The position numbers and the translations under genes are program-made. DNA of 64,000 nt from Melampsora larici-populina 98AG31 (lineage: Eukaryota; Basidiomycota; Pucciniomycetes; Pucciniales; Melampsoraceae), in NCBI RefSeq assembly GCF_000204055.1, contig NW_006768800.1, positions 681,967 through 745,966 on the forward strand, written 5' to 3'. The first letter of the stretch is position 1. Each line of letters opens with the position of its first letter. This document shows positions 1-12,397 of the stretch, in pieces. Under the pieces are notes generated by a model. The model was not told the origin of the DNA and ran no database searches. It saw only the letters and a list, made by a program, of their open reading frames with translations.

Positions 1-816
1 CAAAAAAATTATACGGCTATGAATTCATACAACTTGTAAGGAAAAATTGAAGCATGTTCAAAAGTCTTAGATAAGATCCGAAAAGACCCATTGTTCCAAA
101 AAAGATACATTGAATTAGGTCTTATCTTGAAGCATGTGTTCCATGGTTCAATACGTTACCATTTTTGTCTTTTGCGCAATTCTTTTCAATTGCATTCATA
201 AATTTGGTTATGGTCTTGGGTTGAATACTTTGAAACCGAATTTAAAGCAAGTTCCTTCTTCCACTTCCATGATGAGCTTCATCTCTTAACCACAATCTTC
301 GGTATAGGTTTTTGTCACTTACTTATGAGTGACTTTGAGTCCTAGACTCTAAAATCCTTGACCTTGAACCAAAAATTCTTCTTTTCTAATTGTGATCTCA
401 AATATCCTTGAAACATTTTTTCTTCCTGTTCTGTCTTTGAGACTCATACAACACAGTTTTGATTGTTCTTTTCAAGAAGATGTTTTCATATTTTTCCATC
501 TTCTTTTTGCTCCAAAGAACGCCCTTTGCTATTTGGGCGCGTCCCAGACAAAGCAATGTGAGCCCATGCACGCCCCTCTCTCTCTGTCAGATCCGTGCCC
601 ACCACCTGAGCTGCACTTCTCGCACCCCGCGCACTCCACTTTTTGGTCCTCGGGGGTGCGCCGCAGTATCTCCGCGCCCACCACTTAACTTCTAATTTAT
701 AAGTTGTATGTACCTCCCTCAAACCTCCTCAAACCTTTACCTTCAACTTCGGTTTCTTTCCACAATTCCTTCCACCATTCCACCTTTTCTCAATCACTCA
801 AACTTCCTCAAACACA
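1..816. other. Intergenic, no gene seen
   Basis: Both strands hold only short overlapping ORFs without recognisable protein features. A GC-rich, C-rich patch lies at about 536-690 in otherwise AT-rich DNA. The last part should hold the promoter and 5' UTR of the LTO1-like gene starting at 817; it is pyrimidine-rich (many CTTCC/CCTC runs), as is common in fungal promoters. Confidence 0.5.
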
Positions 817-1434
817 ATGGAAACTTTAACCTACCTAGAAACCAAGTTAAGCATGATCGACTTCCAATGCAACCCATATGCAACCTGCACCTTAAAAAAA
901 CTGATAAATATCCTACCTTTTTTTCTTCGATGTTTTTGATTTTTTCATAGGTTTTATCAAGATGGATATCAATTAGGATTTGCTCATGGAGAATTAGAAG
1001 GTAGATTAGAAGGATTTCAATTAGGCATCAGTTCATCATTTCAAATTTGGGAAGAATTATCATTTTATCAATCTCAATTGATTTTAATTTTAACTTTTAA
1101 ATCATCATCAACCACAACACCATCATCATCAACAACTAACACAACCACAACGAGTGCAACCACCACAACAAATTCAAGCACCACAACGAATCCAACGAAT
1201 CCAAGCACAATCACTACAACTCCAAGCACCACCAAATCGATAGTTCTTTCACCAAAGTTAAAATCAAAACTGATTTTACTTTTTGACTTGATAGAAAAGT
1301 TTCCGAAAATCAATTCAACACAATCAGACATAGATTTGATATCTAAACTAAATCAAATCCGATCAAACTACAAACTATGTTGTAACTTACTATCGATCAA
1401 ACCCAGACTACACCAAAACACGATCAGTTTTTAA
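817..1434 (+). CDS. LTO1: LTO1-like (ORAOV1) Yae1-family protein
   Basis: Exons 817-845 and 951-1434 give 170 aa. LTO1 pairs with YAE1 as the adaptor that brings the ABC protein RLI1/ABCE1 to the cytosolic Fe-S assembly machinery (family knowledge). Visible: METLTYLETKFYQDGYQLG, then GFAHGELEGRLEGFQLG, the repeated G-x3-G pattern of the deca-GX3 domain, at about residues 10-40. Splicing joins phase 2 and restores the conserved FYxxGYxxG start, which fixes exon 1; the intron is 105 bases with a GTTAAG donor. A Ser/Thr/Asn low-complexity insert covers about residues 55-100, followed by a helical C-terminal part. The stop overlaps that of the convergent gene. Confidence 0.82.
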
Positions 1435-2767
1435 GAAGCAGCAGACGACGAACCCACAGATCTCAACGAATTCAATGCTTCATCCCATTCTTCTAAACTT
1501 TCACCACTATCTTGTAATCGAATAGCCTTCAAAGCGATCTGTTTCTTAACCTCTTCATCCCGATCTTTCCCTACTCCTTCTTGTTCTTCTCCAACCGGAT
1601 CCGAAGATTCCAAAAGATGATTTAAGCCTGGTCCATTCTTTTCAATCACTTGAAGTGTCATCCGAATAGCTTCCAAGAAGATCGAATCAAATTCAACATG
1701 ATCCTCAATGAGTTTAGATTTCTTTAAAAGATACTGAGATCGAATCTCTCTAAGATCACTTAAAGTCCAATTCGATTCTTTCCATCTCTCCAACTCGTCC
1801 TGAGTAGAAACGATATGTTCAGAAAACGAAACCTTTGAACTTGTTGAATAAGTTGATGGTCTATGAAGATGTGATAAACTTAATGGGTTCAAAGTGGATT
1901 CCAAGACGAATGAGTTTGTTGGTAAGTTTGGGTATACTAGGGCTGTTTCGATGGGTTGGATGATGAAAGCGTTTTGTTGGATGAGGTTTGTGACGATTTG
2001 GTAGAGCGAATGACTGGGTAAGAGTCGGTTTGGTTTACTGGATCGAGCTGAGAATAAACTTGGATCTAAATGAGAATGGGATTTAGGAAGAGATGTTTTG
2101 ATAGGTTGGATTGGAGTAGTTGTAGTTGTGGTGGAAAGTTGATCGGTAATAGATTGGTATGATTCGTTTAGATGGGTTCCTAGTTCTTTTGGAATCGATT
2201 TGATATAATTTAACATATCTACATAAATCAACACATCATGATTAATGAACTGAAATGGTTTGTAGAAACATGATTTGAAGACTGACTTAGATCTATGATC
2301 ACATTGAATTTAGTGTCTAGGATGGCAGATTGAGTACCCCAAAAAGTATAAATTGAAAATAAAGCAGCGATTTGTTCAATAGGATCGACCTGAGGTTTTA
2401 AATAATCTAAACTTTTTCAAAAAAAGTATTAATTAAGATCATTTTTCCTTTAGTGATGATTTTGATTTGTAGATTGAGAGACTTACAATAATCTGATGAT
2501 TGTATTAAACCAAACTTTTCTAAGAGAAGAATCAATGACTGATAAATGAATTAAATTCCAACCCAAGTGTTTATAAATCGATTTAAAGTTTAAGAATGGA
2601 CCTAAACTTGATGATGTTGAAGAGCTTGATTTGAAAGTAGAGATTAAAAGATTGATATCATGTTTGATTTTGATGATGAATGAATCAGAAGTGTAATAGA
2701 ATTCAGGATGAATCGATTCTGGTTGTCTTAATGATGGTAAAGCACTGATCGTCATCTTGACACTCAT
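1431..2767 (-). CDS. SNAPC1-like (SNAP43) protein, putative
   Basis: Exons 2767-2487, 2411-2303 and 2249-1431 encode 402 aa. Resemblance to SNAPC1/SNAP43, a subunit of the complex that activates snRNA promoters for Pol II and Pol III, rests on the order F-x2-IYKHLGW, IIRLFLDYLKP, then AALFSIYTFWGTQ (about residue 110). The last element parallels the vertebrate ALYLLYGLYNTQ region, and the spacing is similar. The C-terminal half (about 200-400) is acidic and helical without a domain I recognise. The start is the first ATG in the upstream exon; both introns (75 and 53 bases) keep frame. It is divergent from the gene at 2931, with a 163-base shared promoter region. The family call is from recognition only; it could be another helical nuclear protein. 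Confidence 0.55.
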
Positions 2768-2930
2768 TCATTGCAATTGAGCAGAGTGAATGAGATAGAA
2801 TGAGATTATCAGTTTAAAGTACCGAGTACTGATCATCGGGTCGGATATCGGATAATAGCTAGCAAGTTTCATTTGATTTGACTTTCTCATTGTAATTAAG
2901 TCAGTCAGTCAGTTTACACCAAACTTGAGA

Positions 2931-4048
2931 ATGTCATCATCATATCAAAAAATCAAATCACCCATCAAATCTTCTGCTTCTTCTTCAACTTCTTATTTAA
3001 ACTTTCAAGAAGATCAAGAATTTAAAAAAGTTCAAAAAGTAAGTCATTCCATTTCAATTCATTCAACGCGTCATCATATCAACTAATTGGTTTGTCTTTT
3101 TAGCATTTAGAAAGTTTAGGATTACGTGAATCGATCAGAAGGAAATCTATTAGAAACCATTCATCAAACTTACAACCTCAAATCAACTTACTAGATCTGA
3201 AATCAATCTTTACTAAAAGAACATCCACCAGACCTTCAATCCCATCAGATCATCACCATCCCCCTCGAAACCAATTAGTTCAATCACCTATCCCCATCGA
3301 ATCAGAACCAGAACCAGATCAACAAACCAAAGCAAGTTCTTCACTTGGCATCGAATTCACAGACCAAGAGATCTTAACCCGATCCGAACGAGTCCAAAGC
3401 GCATTCATCGAACATTGTCAATGGACCACCCCTTCCCAAGCCCACCCACCCTGCACAACCAAGCCGAAGCCAAGCACAAGTTTGTTAAGTAAAGTAACAG
3501 AAGAATCAAACGAAGTAGAATTCAACCGAGATTTAAAGATAAAGTTAGACTGGAAGATTTCCAGTACGAAGCATCACAGAACATCAAGTTCAACAGATAC
3601 GATCTTAGCAGCTGCGTCATCCAAGTATTACCCCGAACCGATCTTACCTGATGATCAAAGTAAATCAAGTAAATATTTTTCGGGAAATTCGTTAGATACC
3701 TTGGTTTCGAATACCAACCAATCTGTTTCATCATCCAAAACCTCTCGATCTTCATTTCAACAACCTTTACTGAACCCACAAATGAAGTATAAACCTTTTG
3801 AAAAGACTTCTTACCAAACTGATCATCGGTTCGATGATTTACACGAGTTTGATGAGTTTGATGAAGATCCAGAAGACGATGATCATGTTCAGTATCCTAC
3901 TATGAATTTAAATCGGTCAGGAACTTCTCATTCTAATAATCAGATTAGAAAGATTTCTTTCTTTGATTGGATTCTCTGTAGTTGTTGTATTTCGGATGAA
4001 GATTTAAATGATCAGTTTGATCAGATTGGTAAAACTTGTCCAGAGTGA
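2931..4048 (+). CDS. Hypothetical 350-aa Ser-rich protein
   Basis: Exons 2931-3038 and 3104-4048 (65-base intron with GTAAGT and TTTTTAG) give 350 aa. I do not recognise it. The protein is Ser/Asn/Gln-rich and mostly disordered. The best ordered parts are LGIEFTDQEILTRSERVQSA near the middle and a C-terminal FFDWILCSCCISDEDL with three close cysteines, which could be a lipidation or metal site (inference). An acidic run EFDEFDEDPEDDD precedes it. There is no signal peptide or membrane span. It is divergent from the SNAPC1-like gene. Confidence 0.7.
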
Positions 4049-5974
4049 AAGCTTAAAGATCAACAAACTTATCAGTTCTTGATTAGGGGTTTTTTAAAGC
4101 TTAAAAAGTGGGATTCTTTTATATCAATATCCATTCTTCATCGTCTTTATCTTTACAAAACATCATTCTTATTCCCCTATGTTTTTTTTCTTGGTTCAAT
4201 TTCTTTTCTTGGTCAGCTTGTTCATACCTCTTTTAATCATTCTTGTTACTTAGGATCAGATCTCAAACTATATCTTGATGTTTTTAAAGGTAATAATAAA
4301 TTGTATTGAGTTTGATTCCCATTTGATTTTGTTGTAATTTTTGGCTTTGGGTTTTTGAATCAGAGGTTTGAAGGTTATCTATTTGGTTTGGGTTTGGTTA
4401 TAGTAATTATATCATCATTTTATATCATCATTCTTGTCTTTTCTTTCTCTTGTGTTTTCATCATACCTAGTTTATCTTTGTTTTTTTATTGGGTTGGGTT
4501 ATGGAAGATTTTGGGGTTTATCTTTGGGAGTAATTTCATTCATTTAATTGCTTCTTTTTTTTTAACAAAACAAAAAACAAAAAACAAATTTGATTTCAAG
4601 ATGGTTTCAATAAGAGTTGATCATCCTAATGAACAAGTATGTATCACTACATAGAATTAATTTCTTTGGCTTACAATCACTCAGGTTTAGGATTAGAACA
4701 GTAGAATTTATTGAGGTTGGTTTGTGAAATTGATTGGTAGGGGTGTGAAGATTGATTTATTGAACATGAGTGATTTGAATCAACCAGAATGATTTCTTGA
4801 AGGATTTCTTTGAGCATTGTCAGAGCAGTCGTATGAGAATAAGACTTAGAGATCATCAAGTGGAGAATTCAAGAGTGAGAGAAAGAAATTGAGCTTAGCA
4901 TTTGTGGTTTGGAAAATTCCTTACACAGAGATATTTGACTCACCAGAGACTTTGTAAATATGTACCTCCAATATCAAAATGATATGGCTCATCACGATGA
5001 GCGATGCATGGGGTCCCACTCCTGAGATTGTGTTTTTGTTTCCAGATCCAGGCCACCATACCATGCAGACTTTGCAAAATGAAACAGACAACCACAACAT
5101 CTTGCAGAAATTAGGATCTCCAGCTGGTACTGCAGTCAATGCGTGATTCATCTATAAGAACACAATCGATTTTATTTAAGCGGTTTGTCCACATTATCTG
5201 AATCAAGAAGATCTTGAGACAAAACCGTACTCAATATCTTGTAATCACTTGATAAGAATTTCAGGATGCATGGGTATATTTTGAACTGTGACTTGTTATC
5301 TAGAGGGACCCAAGATAAAATTCCAATGGTTTATGAGACTGATCAAAGCCTAAAAGGTTCATAGAAATGATATGTGTATATGTTCAATTTCTCCAAGAAT
5401 CTAGTTTCATAACGTAGTCTTTCCCTTTAAGTTTAGCTGTTAAAAGCAAACCAAACTTCATTTTCGGAAATCAGATTTTTTGCCATTATGATCTTTTTGG
5501 AATTCGATTTATTCTACGGTTAATCGAGGAAGCTAGAGCTTTTGAATATGCATAGCAAGCACTGAGCCAGATTCTTTGTCATGAAGCCTTGCAGGACCTA
5601 AATGGATGGATCAACTCCAAGGATCGTATGAATTTGCGTGCACAATGAGATAACGGGATTTGGCCAAGTAGTATATGAGACCATAGAAGCTTTGATTCTT
5701 CAGGTGGTGGTTGTCTTGAGAACGGCTGCCCAGTAGCTAAAAGGTAGTGTGAGAGCGAGATTGATGATGAATGGTTTTGAATGGAAATAGGTATCTGTTT
5801 GATCGATGAGAAAATGCGACGATGGTAATGAAGAGAAGTGATTACATGTGGTGTGTGTGTAAATTGATTTCATCAAATTTGTTTCCAATTCGATTTCATC
5901 CTTGTTGACCCTTCTGATCAATTGGACTCAGCAACGAGTCACTCATCCTCAACTTTCTTACCATCAACATCGAC
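4049..5974. other. Intergenic, no gene seen
   Basis: About 1.9 kb. The first 600 bases are very T-rich on the + strand; ORFs at 4079-4309 and 4355-4654 are long only because of this composition and probably lie in the 3' flank of the preceding gene. From 4660 to 5900 I see no exon-like coding pattern. The last 50 bases are the likely 5' UTR of the transporter gene. Confidence 0.5.
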
Positions 5975-7899
5975 ATGTCTCAATCCCTCAACCTTTCCTC
6001 AACCGTCTTATCTAACTTGACCGCTTCTGACAATCCAATCAATTCAACATCTTCAATCTTACTCGATCCAGGTCCAATTTATAAATCTTATACAATTGGT
6101 TATTTCTTCATCGGTTTCGCCATCACTCTTGCTTCTTCATTACTCAATGCATTCGGAATAAACCTTCAAAAACTTGATCTCAATCGTGCTCAGAGATCTC
6201 CTAAACCTACAAAGGATTGTCTCAGACCAGTTTGGGTCTTGGGTCTCGCTCTTTATGTGGTCAGTCAAGTTCTCGGAAGCACGCTGGCACTTCAATATAT
6301 GCGATCAGGTGGGTCAATGTCTTTCCATCATACCAATCCTGTTAAAAATCTAGTTTGCGCATTTTCTGATAAGGTCCACTTTCCGTGAAATTTCGCAGAA
6401 TACGTTGCCCCACTTGGTTCAACTTCCTTAATCTTCAATTTTCTTTTTGCTTGTTGGCTCTTGGGGACCAAAATCACTCTACGAGATGTATTAGGAACTG
6501 CCATCGTGATACTTGGGGTGGTTGGAGTCATTGGCTTTGGCAATATTCGACAAGCTGGTATCGACCAAGAGGCGAACATGTCCCTCTCTACCCTCCAAGC
6601 ACTCTGGGCCCGACCACAATGGCTGCTTTACCTCGGTTTACTCGAATTCACCACCTTATTTACTGTTTGGCTTGCAAGTATAGCATTCGAATTAGTACAG
6701 GAAAAACGTGATACCGAGAGTTCAAGCCGGGGTGTTGATGACGATGAGGTAGACGTTGAACGAGTACTTCGACGAGGTGGTGGTCGAAGCGCTGCCGGAA
6801 CACAGTCAAGCTCCATTGCTCGCTTCTTTGGCCCGATGATCGTACAAAAAAACTCTTTACGCAATTCGCTCAAACAGATCATCGAACGTTGGTCAATGAC
6901 CCGACCGGATGACACTTTATTCAAACTAGATGGTTTACTCTGGGGTACTGCTGCTGGTTTACTTGCTGGTCAAACTCTTGTCTTTGCTAAGAGTTATGTC
7001 AAACTGATTACCAATGGGTTCAGTCATGACGGCAGCGGAGAACCTGAAGATCTCGCTCACCCACTTTCCATCTTGATCTGCTTCCTTCTTGTTGTCACTT
7101 CAATCTTTCAAGTCTGGTGTCTTAATCGAGGTGAGTATCTTGATATAGTTTTATATGTAGGCTTGTCATTCAATCTGACATGATGAACCACAGGCTTGAA
7201 AGTTTATGATTCGACCCTCATCGTACCAGTGCTTTTTGCTATGTGAGTAACTTATCCTCATACCCGCAAAGTGTTTGGACCATTTGTCTGAATTTACGGC
7301 TGTGATTGTTTTCTAGTTACACTGCCAGTGGATTCATCAACTCGCTCATCTATCTTCACGAACTACCCATCTATCGCAGCTGGGTGCTCTTTATGATTTG
7401 GATCTGTATCGCCGTCCTGATCTTTGGTGTATGGATGTTATCCGCTAAACGCCCCGAGCCAACAAAGTCGCAGGCCAAGGCACTCGAAGATTATTCAAGT
7501 ACAGCTGACCCTGAAGGCGAGGCTCAACACACCACACTGGGAGCTCATAACGAAGCAGGCATGTCGATGCTGGATAAAACCGTGTTATTCGAGTCATTAA
7601 GTTCATCATCGAGAATCCGTAAATCACGCGAGCTACGTTCCAAAGATTCACGTTCTCGTAGTGACAGTGTCATGTCACTTGGAGAACTCAAAGATCACCT
7701 TTCAGATACCCTCAAGTCAACTCGAGAATTGAATCCATTCGAAGAGTTTGAAGTCAAACCTGACCAGGAGGTAGAAGAAGATGAGATCGACGGATTGGAG
7801 CCTTTTCCCGTATCACATCCTTTACCCAGTTATCGTGAAGTACATCATCACCCTGACGAATTCGGTGAATATATGGATGCCAAGTCCCATATACCGTAA
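5975..7899 (+). CDS. NIPA-family (DUF803) membrane transporter
   Basis: Exons 5975-6308, 6399-7130, 7194-7242 and 7317-7899 encode 565 aa. NIPA proteins are multi-pass members of the drug/metabolite-transporter fold associated with Mg2+ transport. Visible: a first span IGYFFIGFAITLASSLLNAF near residue 45, the family segment EYVAPLGSTSLIFNFLFACW created exactly at the exon 1/2 joint, KITLRDVLGTAIVILGVVGV, and later spans ending in YRSWVLFMIWICIAVLIFGV. A charged loop (about 225-290) and a long Ser/Glu-rich cytosolic tail (about 420-565) are typical of the fungal versions. All introns are 63-90 bases with good sites. Substrate is inferred from family only. Confidence 0.85.
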
Positions 7900-9117
7900 C
7901 TGCGAAGAAGAAGTCTTTTTTATTTAATTTTTATTGCATCATTGTTTATGTTCACACGTATTTCGTTTGCAACTTGGAATTCGTAGTCTTCAAAATCCCT
8001 TATATGACCTATAACCATTGAAAACATACTTGCTGGTTATCTCAAAGTGACATCCTCTTCTCATTTTCTTTTCCTTCACTCTCAGGTCTGCTAAATACAA
8101 CATAACAAATCAGGTGATCAAATTGATGTCAACCTTCTTGTGTTTCTGATTTCATTCTCTTATGGTGATATGTTTGGGTTAAAACAATGTGTCAGTTCTT
8201 TTTTGGATTTTTTTTTGTTGCAATGATGTGTGTGAAGCAAAAGGAAAGTTACCAAAGTTTTAGAAACTTTTCAATCATTTTGTATTTGATTTCTTATTAA
8301 TCTTTTTTTTATTCCGGGTTTTTTTTTCGTCATCATATACATAGTTAGAGATCAATTTAGATGTATGATTTTTTCTTTTTCTTTTTGTGATGTAAATTAC
8401 TATTTTTTTCTTTAGAAAACAATGAAATAGGCTGATTTCTAGGCTGCCTAGACATAAGTTGAGAAAAATGATCTTAGATGACTGCAGGAAAATAGATTGC
8501 TTATAGGAAAGGAGAGCTGACATGCTCAGATTGAGACGTGAAAGGAATTAGTAATCAACTTGTCCATTATTTTCCGACTCCAAAGCACCATCCATGCATT
8601 GCTGCCAAAAAGACGTTGGAATCTGTCATGGTTCGCCGTGCTTTTAGAGCCGCATCAAGCTTGTGATAGCACGCAGCTTCTAGGATCTAACTACAAACAA
8701 GGAGGTTGAAGGAACCGGGAGCTCTCTACCGTAGCTCGCCATAATGGATCTGAGGCATGCTTGAGTGTGCACAGCAGAACTTCTTCCCACTTCCACTTCT
8801 GGCGTGATCAAACTCGGGGGAAGGCAGATTGATCAGTAAGATCTCTATCTAACAACCCTTACTTGCGCAACCCCGCCGTTTAGAACTTAGTTTCAGATAC
8901 TCAGCAGCTTCAGATGGCACAGCGCAGAATCACATTCTTCTAACATTCACAGAAATCTAACTGGACAAGATTTGTTGCAATGCAGAGATATGATACTATG
9001 AGAGTAATTTTTTTGTCATTTGATCACTATTCCCATCATTGCGTATTCTAGACCGTCTTGTCGATATATCTTAAAATTTATTATTATTCATAGGCACGTC
9101 TTTTACTAATTCCAAAA
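7900..9117. other. Intergenic, no gene seen
   Basis: About 1.2 kb with T-rich runs after the transporter (to about 8420), then mixed composition. No ORF or exon pattern that I can support. The final 100 bases are AT-rich and precede the secreted-protein gene. Confidence 0.5.
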
Positions 9118-10106
9118 ATGATGTTAAATATCTTATCATTATGGGTTTGGATTTCTCTTACTTCTTATAAGTTAATACTAGCTACCATTAATCCTCACTT
9201 GTCTGAATCACCTAAATCAATCTTTCAAGACCTTAATGAAGGTCTTCCAAAATTCGATTTCAATGGGAATACAAAATCATATACCAATATACCACAGCTA
9301 GATGGAATGAGTACGTCTTATGGAGAAATCGATCCTCAAGTCTCTGAAGATTCTTGGAACCAGGTTTCGAGCTATCGAGAGGATTTCAGAAAGAGTTTCC
9401 AAACTCCTACTTTTAGTGTGTGCCTTTCCATCTACCAATTGTATGTTTGATTGGTAGTCAGTTGTTTAAATTGACATTTCAACAGATATACCAAAGGAGT
9501 TTTTACGATTTGATGATATTGGATCGGTCTTGAAACTTCTTGGATTCGATAAAGATTCTACTAACTTGATAGCAGTTACAAAGAAAGTTGAAGCTCAAAA
9601 GGATATCTCTCATATTTCCGGTAAGGAATCAGGTAGTAAGTTGACCAAGAATGAAACTTTAGATTTTTATCGTAACTCAAAAGAACCACATTTCTCTTCT
9701 TTCGCACCTATATAGATCATCAATCAGAAAATTTTGGGGACTTGATCCTACTCAGTTACTTAATCCTGAACATATTGGAGATTTACCAGAAGCTATTCCT
9801 TCGCACACTTTTCATAATGGACATCAAAAACTTGAACATTCAGAGGAACTCAAGAAGAAGAAGAAGAACGTGAATGAAAATAGGAATGAATTGGTAGACA
9901 GCCTTGAAGACATACTAAAGATGAACCCGAAACAAAAATCACGCACGATTTCGGATATTTTGGAATCGAGCAATGAAATTAAAGTGGTGGAAAAAGCTCA
10001 AAAAAAGAGAAAACAGGTTGAGATGAATAAGACTTTAAAAAGATTTGAATTCTCCAATTCGAAAAAACCTACTAGACAGACAAGGACAAGTAGAAGGTCC
10101 TTATAA
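9118..10106 (+). CDS. Secreted basic orphan protein (effector-like)
   Basis: Exon 1 is 9118-9415 and begins MMLNILSLWVWISL, a hydrophobic signal peptide with likely cleavage near residues 20-24. Exon 2 starts at 9486 (70-base intron, phase 1). The end of exon 2 is uncertain: model A is 9486-9639 plus 9716-10106 (280 aa; weak GTTGAC donor, TATATAG acceptor); model B uses the better GTAAGT donor at 9636 with an acceptor near 9779. A small indel is a third possibility. The middle carries SIRKFWGLDPTQLLNPE. The C-terminus is Lys/Arg-rich (KKKKK; KKPTRQTRTSRRSL), possibly a nuclear-import signal. No known domain. The secreted N-terminus and orphan status suggest an effector; this is inference. Confidence 0.6.
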
Positions 10107-10953
10107 TCAGTTTTGGCCTTCTTGAGGTAGCAATTTTTTGTATATACCATGCATACCACCGAGCTGAATAAATGTTATGATATGATTCCAATATGTTTTT
10201 CTTTAATCACTGTCTTTCTTCTTTTGATGACCTGTCTGACAATACTTATTCATCAAGGCCATCCAAATTGGCAGTCACTACCGGCTTGGGACGAAAGTGG
10301 TTTGAGAGTCTCATAGCACTTGGTTTGTCATTCATGACATTATCTTCACTCCTAAGTGGCATCAAATTTTTAATCTCCTCCCTTGAAGCCTATTTAGCTG
10401 TTACTTTATGAGTTTTTTCATATCCTCCTACTGATGTTCGTAGGTAATCCATCACGCACGCAGCCTTATCTTGGCAAAAGTCATTCAAGCCGGCACACGC
10501 ACCTCTTGATATTGTCTACCCTTTCAGTTTCTCAAGTTTGTTTCAATTTCTACAGTTCATCTGCCATCCCTTATCGTCAATCAAACTTGGTCCTCCTGGA
10601 CCTCATGCGTAACCTGTGCCAGTCACAGTAACATAGAACCAGATCAATATCTCGAAACTTTTTGTACATTGTGAACAAAGTAAAACTAGATCTGAGATCA
10701 AAGGCGCTCATGATAAAATCCTCGGATGGAGATCTATGTGTACGGTTACCCAGTTGAAACCTCGCGCCATGAACCGGAACATAATACTGGGCGCAGGGAT
10801 TCTCTAGCTTTTCATTGTGTCATCATCATAATATGCTGGGCCTTCAAGACATGATTGGTCTCGAGACTTCTGCCAAAAAACGTGGAATGATCCTACGCTG
10901 AGGTAAGATTTACCGAACCATCCTTTCCCTTCAAGAAAAAGTCTACATCGTTC
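10107..10953. other. Intergenic, no gene seen
   Basis: About 850 bases between two secreted-protein genes. Small ORFs at 10193-10411 and 10434-10631 lack recognisable features and splice sites that would join them into a gene. Confidence 0.45.
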
Positions 10954-12397
10954 ATGATCAAAATGAGAGTCTTGTGTGTTACTCTTGGACTTCTCATTCG
11001 CACAACCATCGCTGGATTCTCTTGCGGTTCAGAAGTCCCCTCCAGAGAAGTGTTCAATTATCTGAGGGACGAACTTTCTATCTTACATGGATCTTATCCA
11101 AGAGGAAACCACGGAGGTTCAAATCTTGACGGAGGAATTTCTTTGGTCAATGAAATCGGTGGTCCATCAACGCATTCATCCTGGCAAGATGAACTTGGAT
11201 ATTCAATAAGACCGGAAGGGCTCTCCAACAACTATTTTGACGACCTTGAGTTCGGTCAGTTTTTCTACATCTCATGCCTCGATCGACAAGTATCAAGAGT
11301 CTGACTTTGTGGAAAATTATGAATTCTTAGAAATCCCAAATCATCATTTGAACCTTGATGAAATAGATTCAATTCAAAGACTCTTTGAATTCGAAGATAA
11401 TGCCAGGAATCCTTTAGAAGAAACTCTTCCAGGTGACAAACTGGGATCTTCTACTTCAAGAGAATCTCACACCACAGAAAACCGGTCTGGATTAGAAAAC
11501 GAAATCAATGAAGCTGGAAGACTTGATCATATGACACTTGATGGTCATGGAAAGATAGGAACATCATCAGAACCAGATTCTACGGAAGAGAGTATGAAAA
11601 CAACGTCTGAAACTTTGAAACATCTGAAAGGCTACACTAAAGAAAATATTGAACTATCAAAAGCACTCATCAGGAATAACTTACAGATTTCAAAGAGACT
11701 TGTAAACGCAAACACATTGTTTCTCAAAAAAATCAAGACCATGGGTTCAAAGCTCGATCTTACCAAAATCGATCTGAAATTCCTTAAAGAGCTCACAGAT
11801 ATCGGCCTAAAAGATTTAAATAGTTTTACAAAAAATCATTATGAAATGTCAGAAGAACTCACGAATAGAAAACTCGAGCTTTCGATTTCGCTCAATCTCA
11901 TCAGACTTAAAATCCTACAAAGAATAGTTGAAAAGAATAGTATTGAAGAAATTCCGGATCGTTCAGATCCACTTACCCATGAGAATTTATCACAATTAGA
12001 TAAACTCACACAAGAAAATGTAGACCTATCAAGGGAACTTGTTGAGGGTAATGTTGACTTATTTAGAGATATTTATCAATCACAAATGAACTTGTTAGAG
12101 ACATTGGATCATCACAAAACACTTGATGAACCTAATTCATTTTCGTCAAGGATAAATCCAAAAACTTCTGAAAACTATCATATCAAAGGGGGCACTATAG
12201 ACACTGCTGGAAATCGGATGGAGTCAGATTTGACCCAAAATCAAGGCATATTGAAAAGGAAGCGTAAAAATATTGCCATGGATAGCCGTCACCAAGAGTC
12301 AGACCTATCCACGCTTTCAACAACAGGAACGGTGAAATCTCGAGGTTCATCTATCGTTAATGTGTCCAGCAGTGCAGTGCATCCTTCAAGCTTGTAA
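10954..12397 (+). CDS. Secreted coiled-coil orphan protein
   Basis: Exons 10954-11254 and 11331-12397 encode 455 aa. The start MIKMRVLCVTLGLLIRTTIA is a signal peptide. The intron (76 bases, GTCAGT, CTGAC branch-like site, CTTAG) joins phase 1; a 43-base alternative ending at 11297 would also keep frame. Residues about 190-370 are long amphipathic helices with repeated units of the type T-[KQ]-E-N-[IV]-[ED]-L-S-[KR]-x-L; compare YTKENIELSKALIRNN with LTQENVDLSRELVEGN. The C-terminus is basic (KRKRKN). No family recognised. It sits 850 bases after another secreted orphan on the same strand. Confidence 0.7.

Noticed and set aside
392..722. Overlapping ORFs on both strands in the GC-rich patch
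   Set aside because: No domain, no splice context; length follows from the low stop frequency in GC-rich sequence.
4079..4654. Two + strand ORFs of 76 and 99 codons
   Set aside because: Extreme T-richness gives hydrophobic nonsense proteins; they lie in the 3' flank of the preceding gene.
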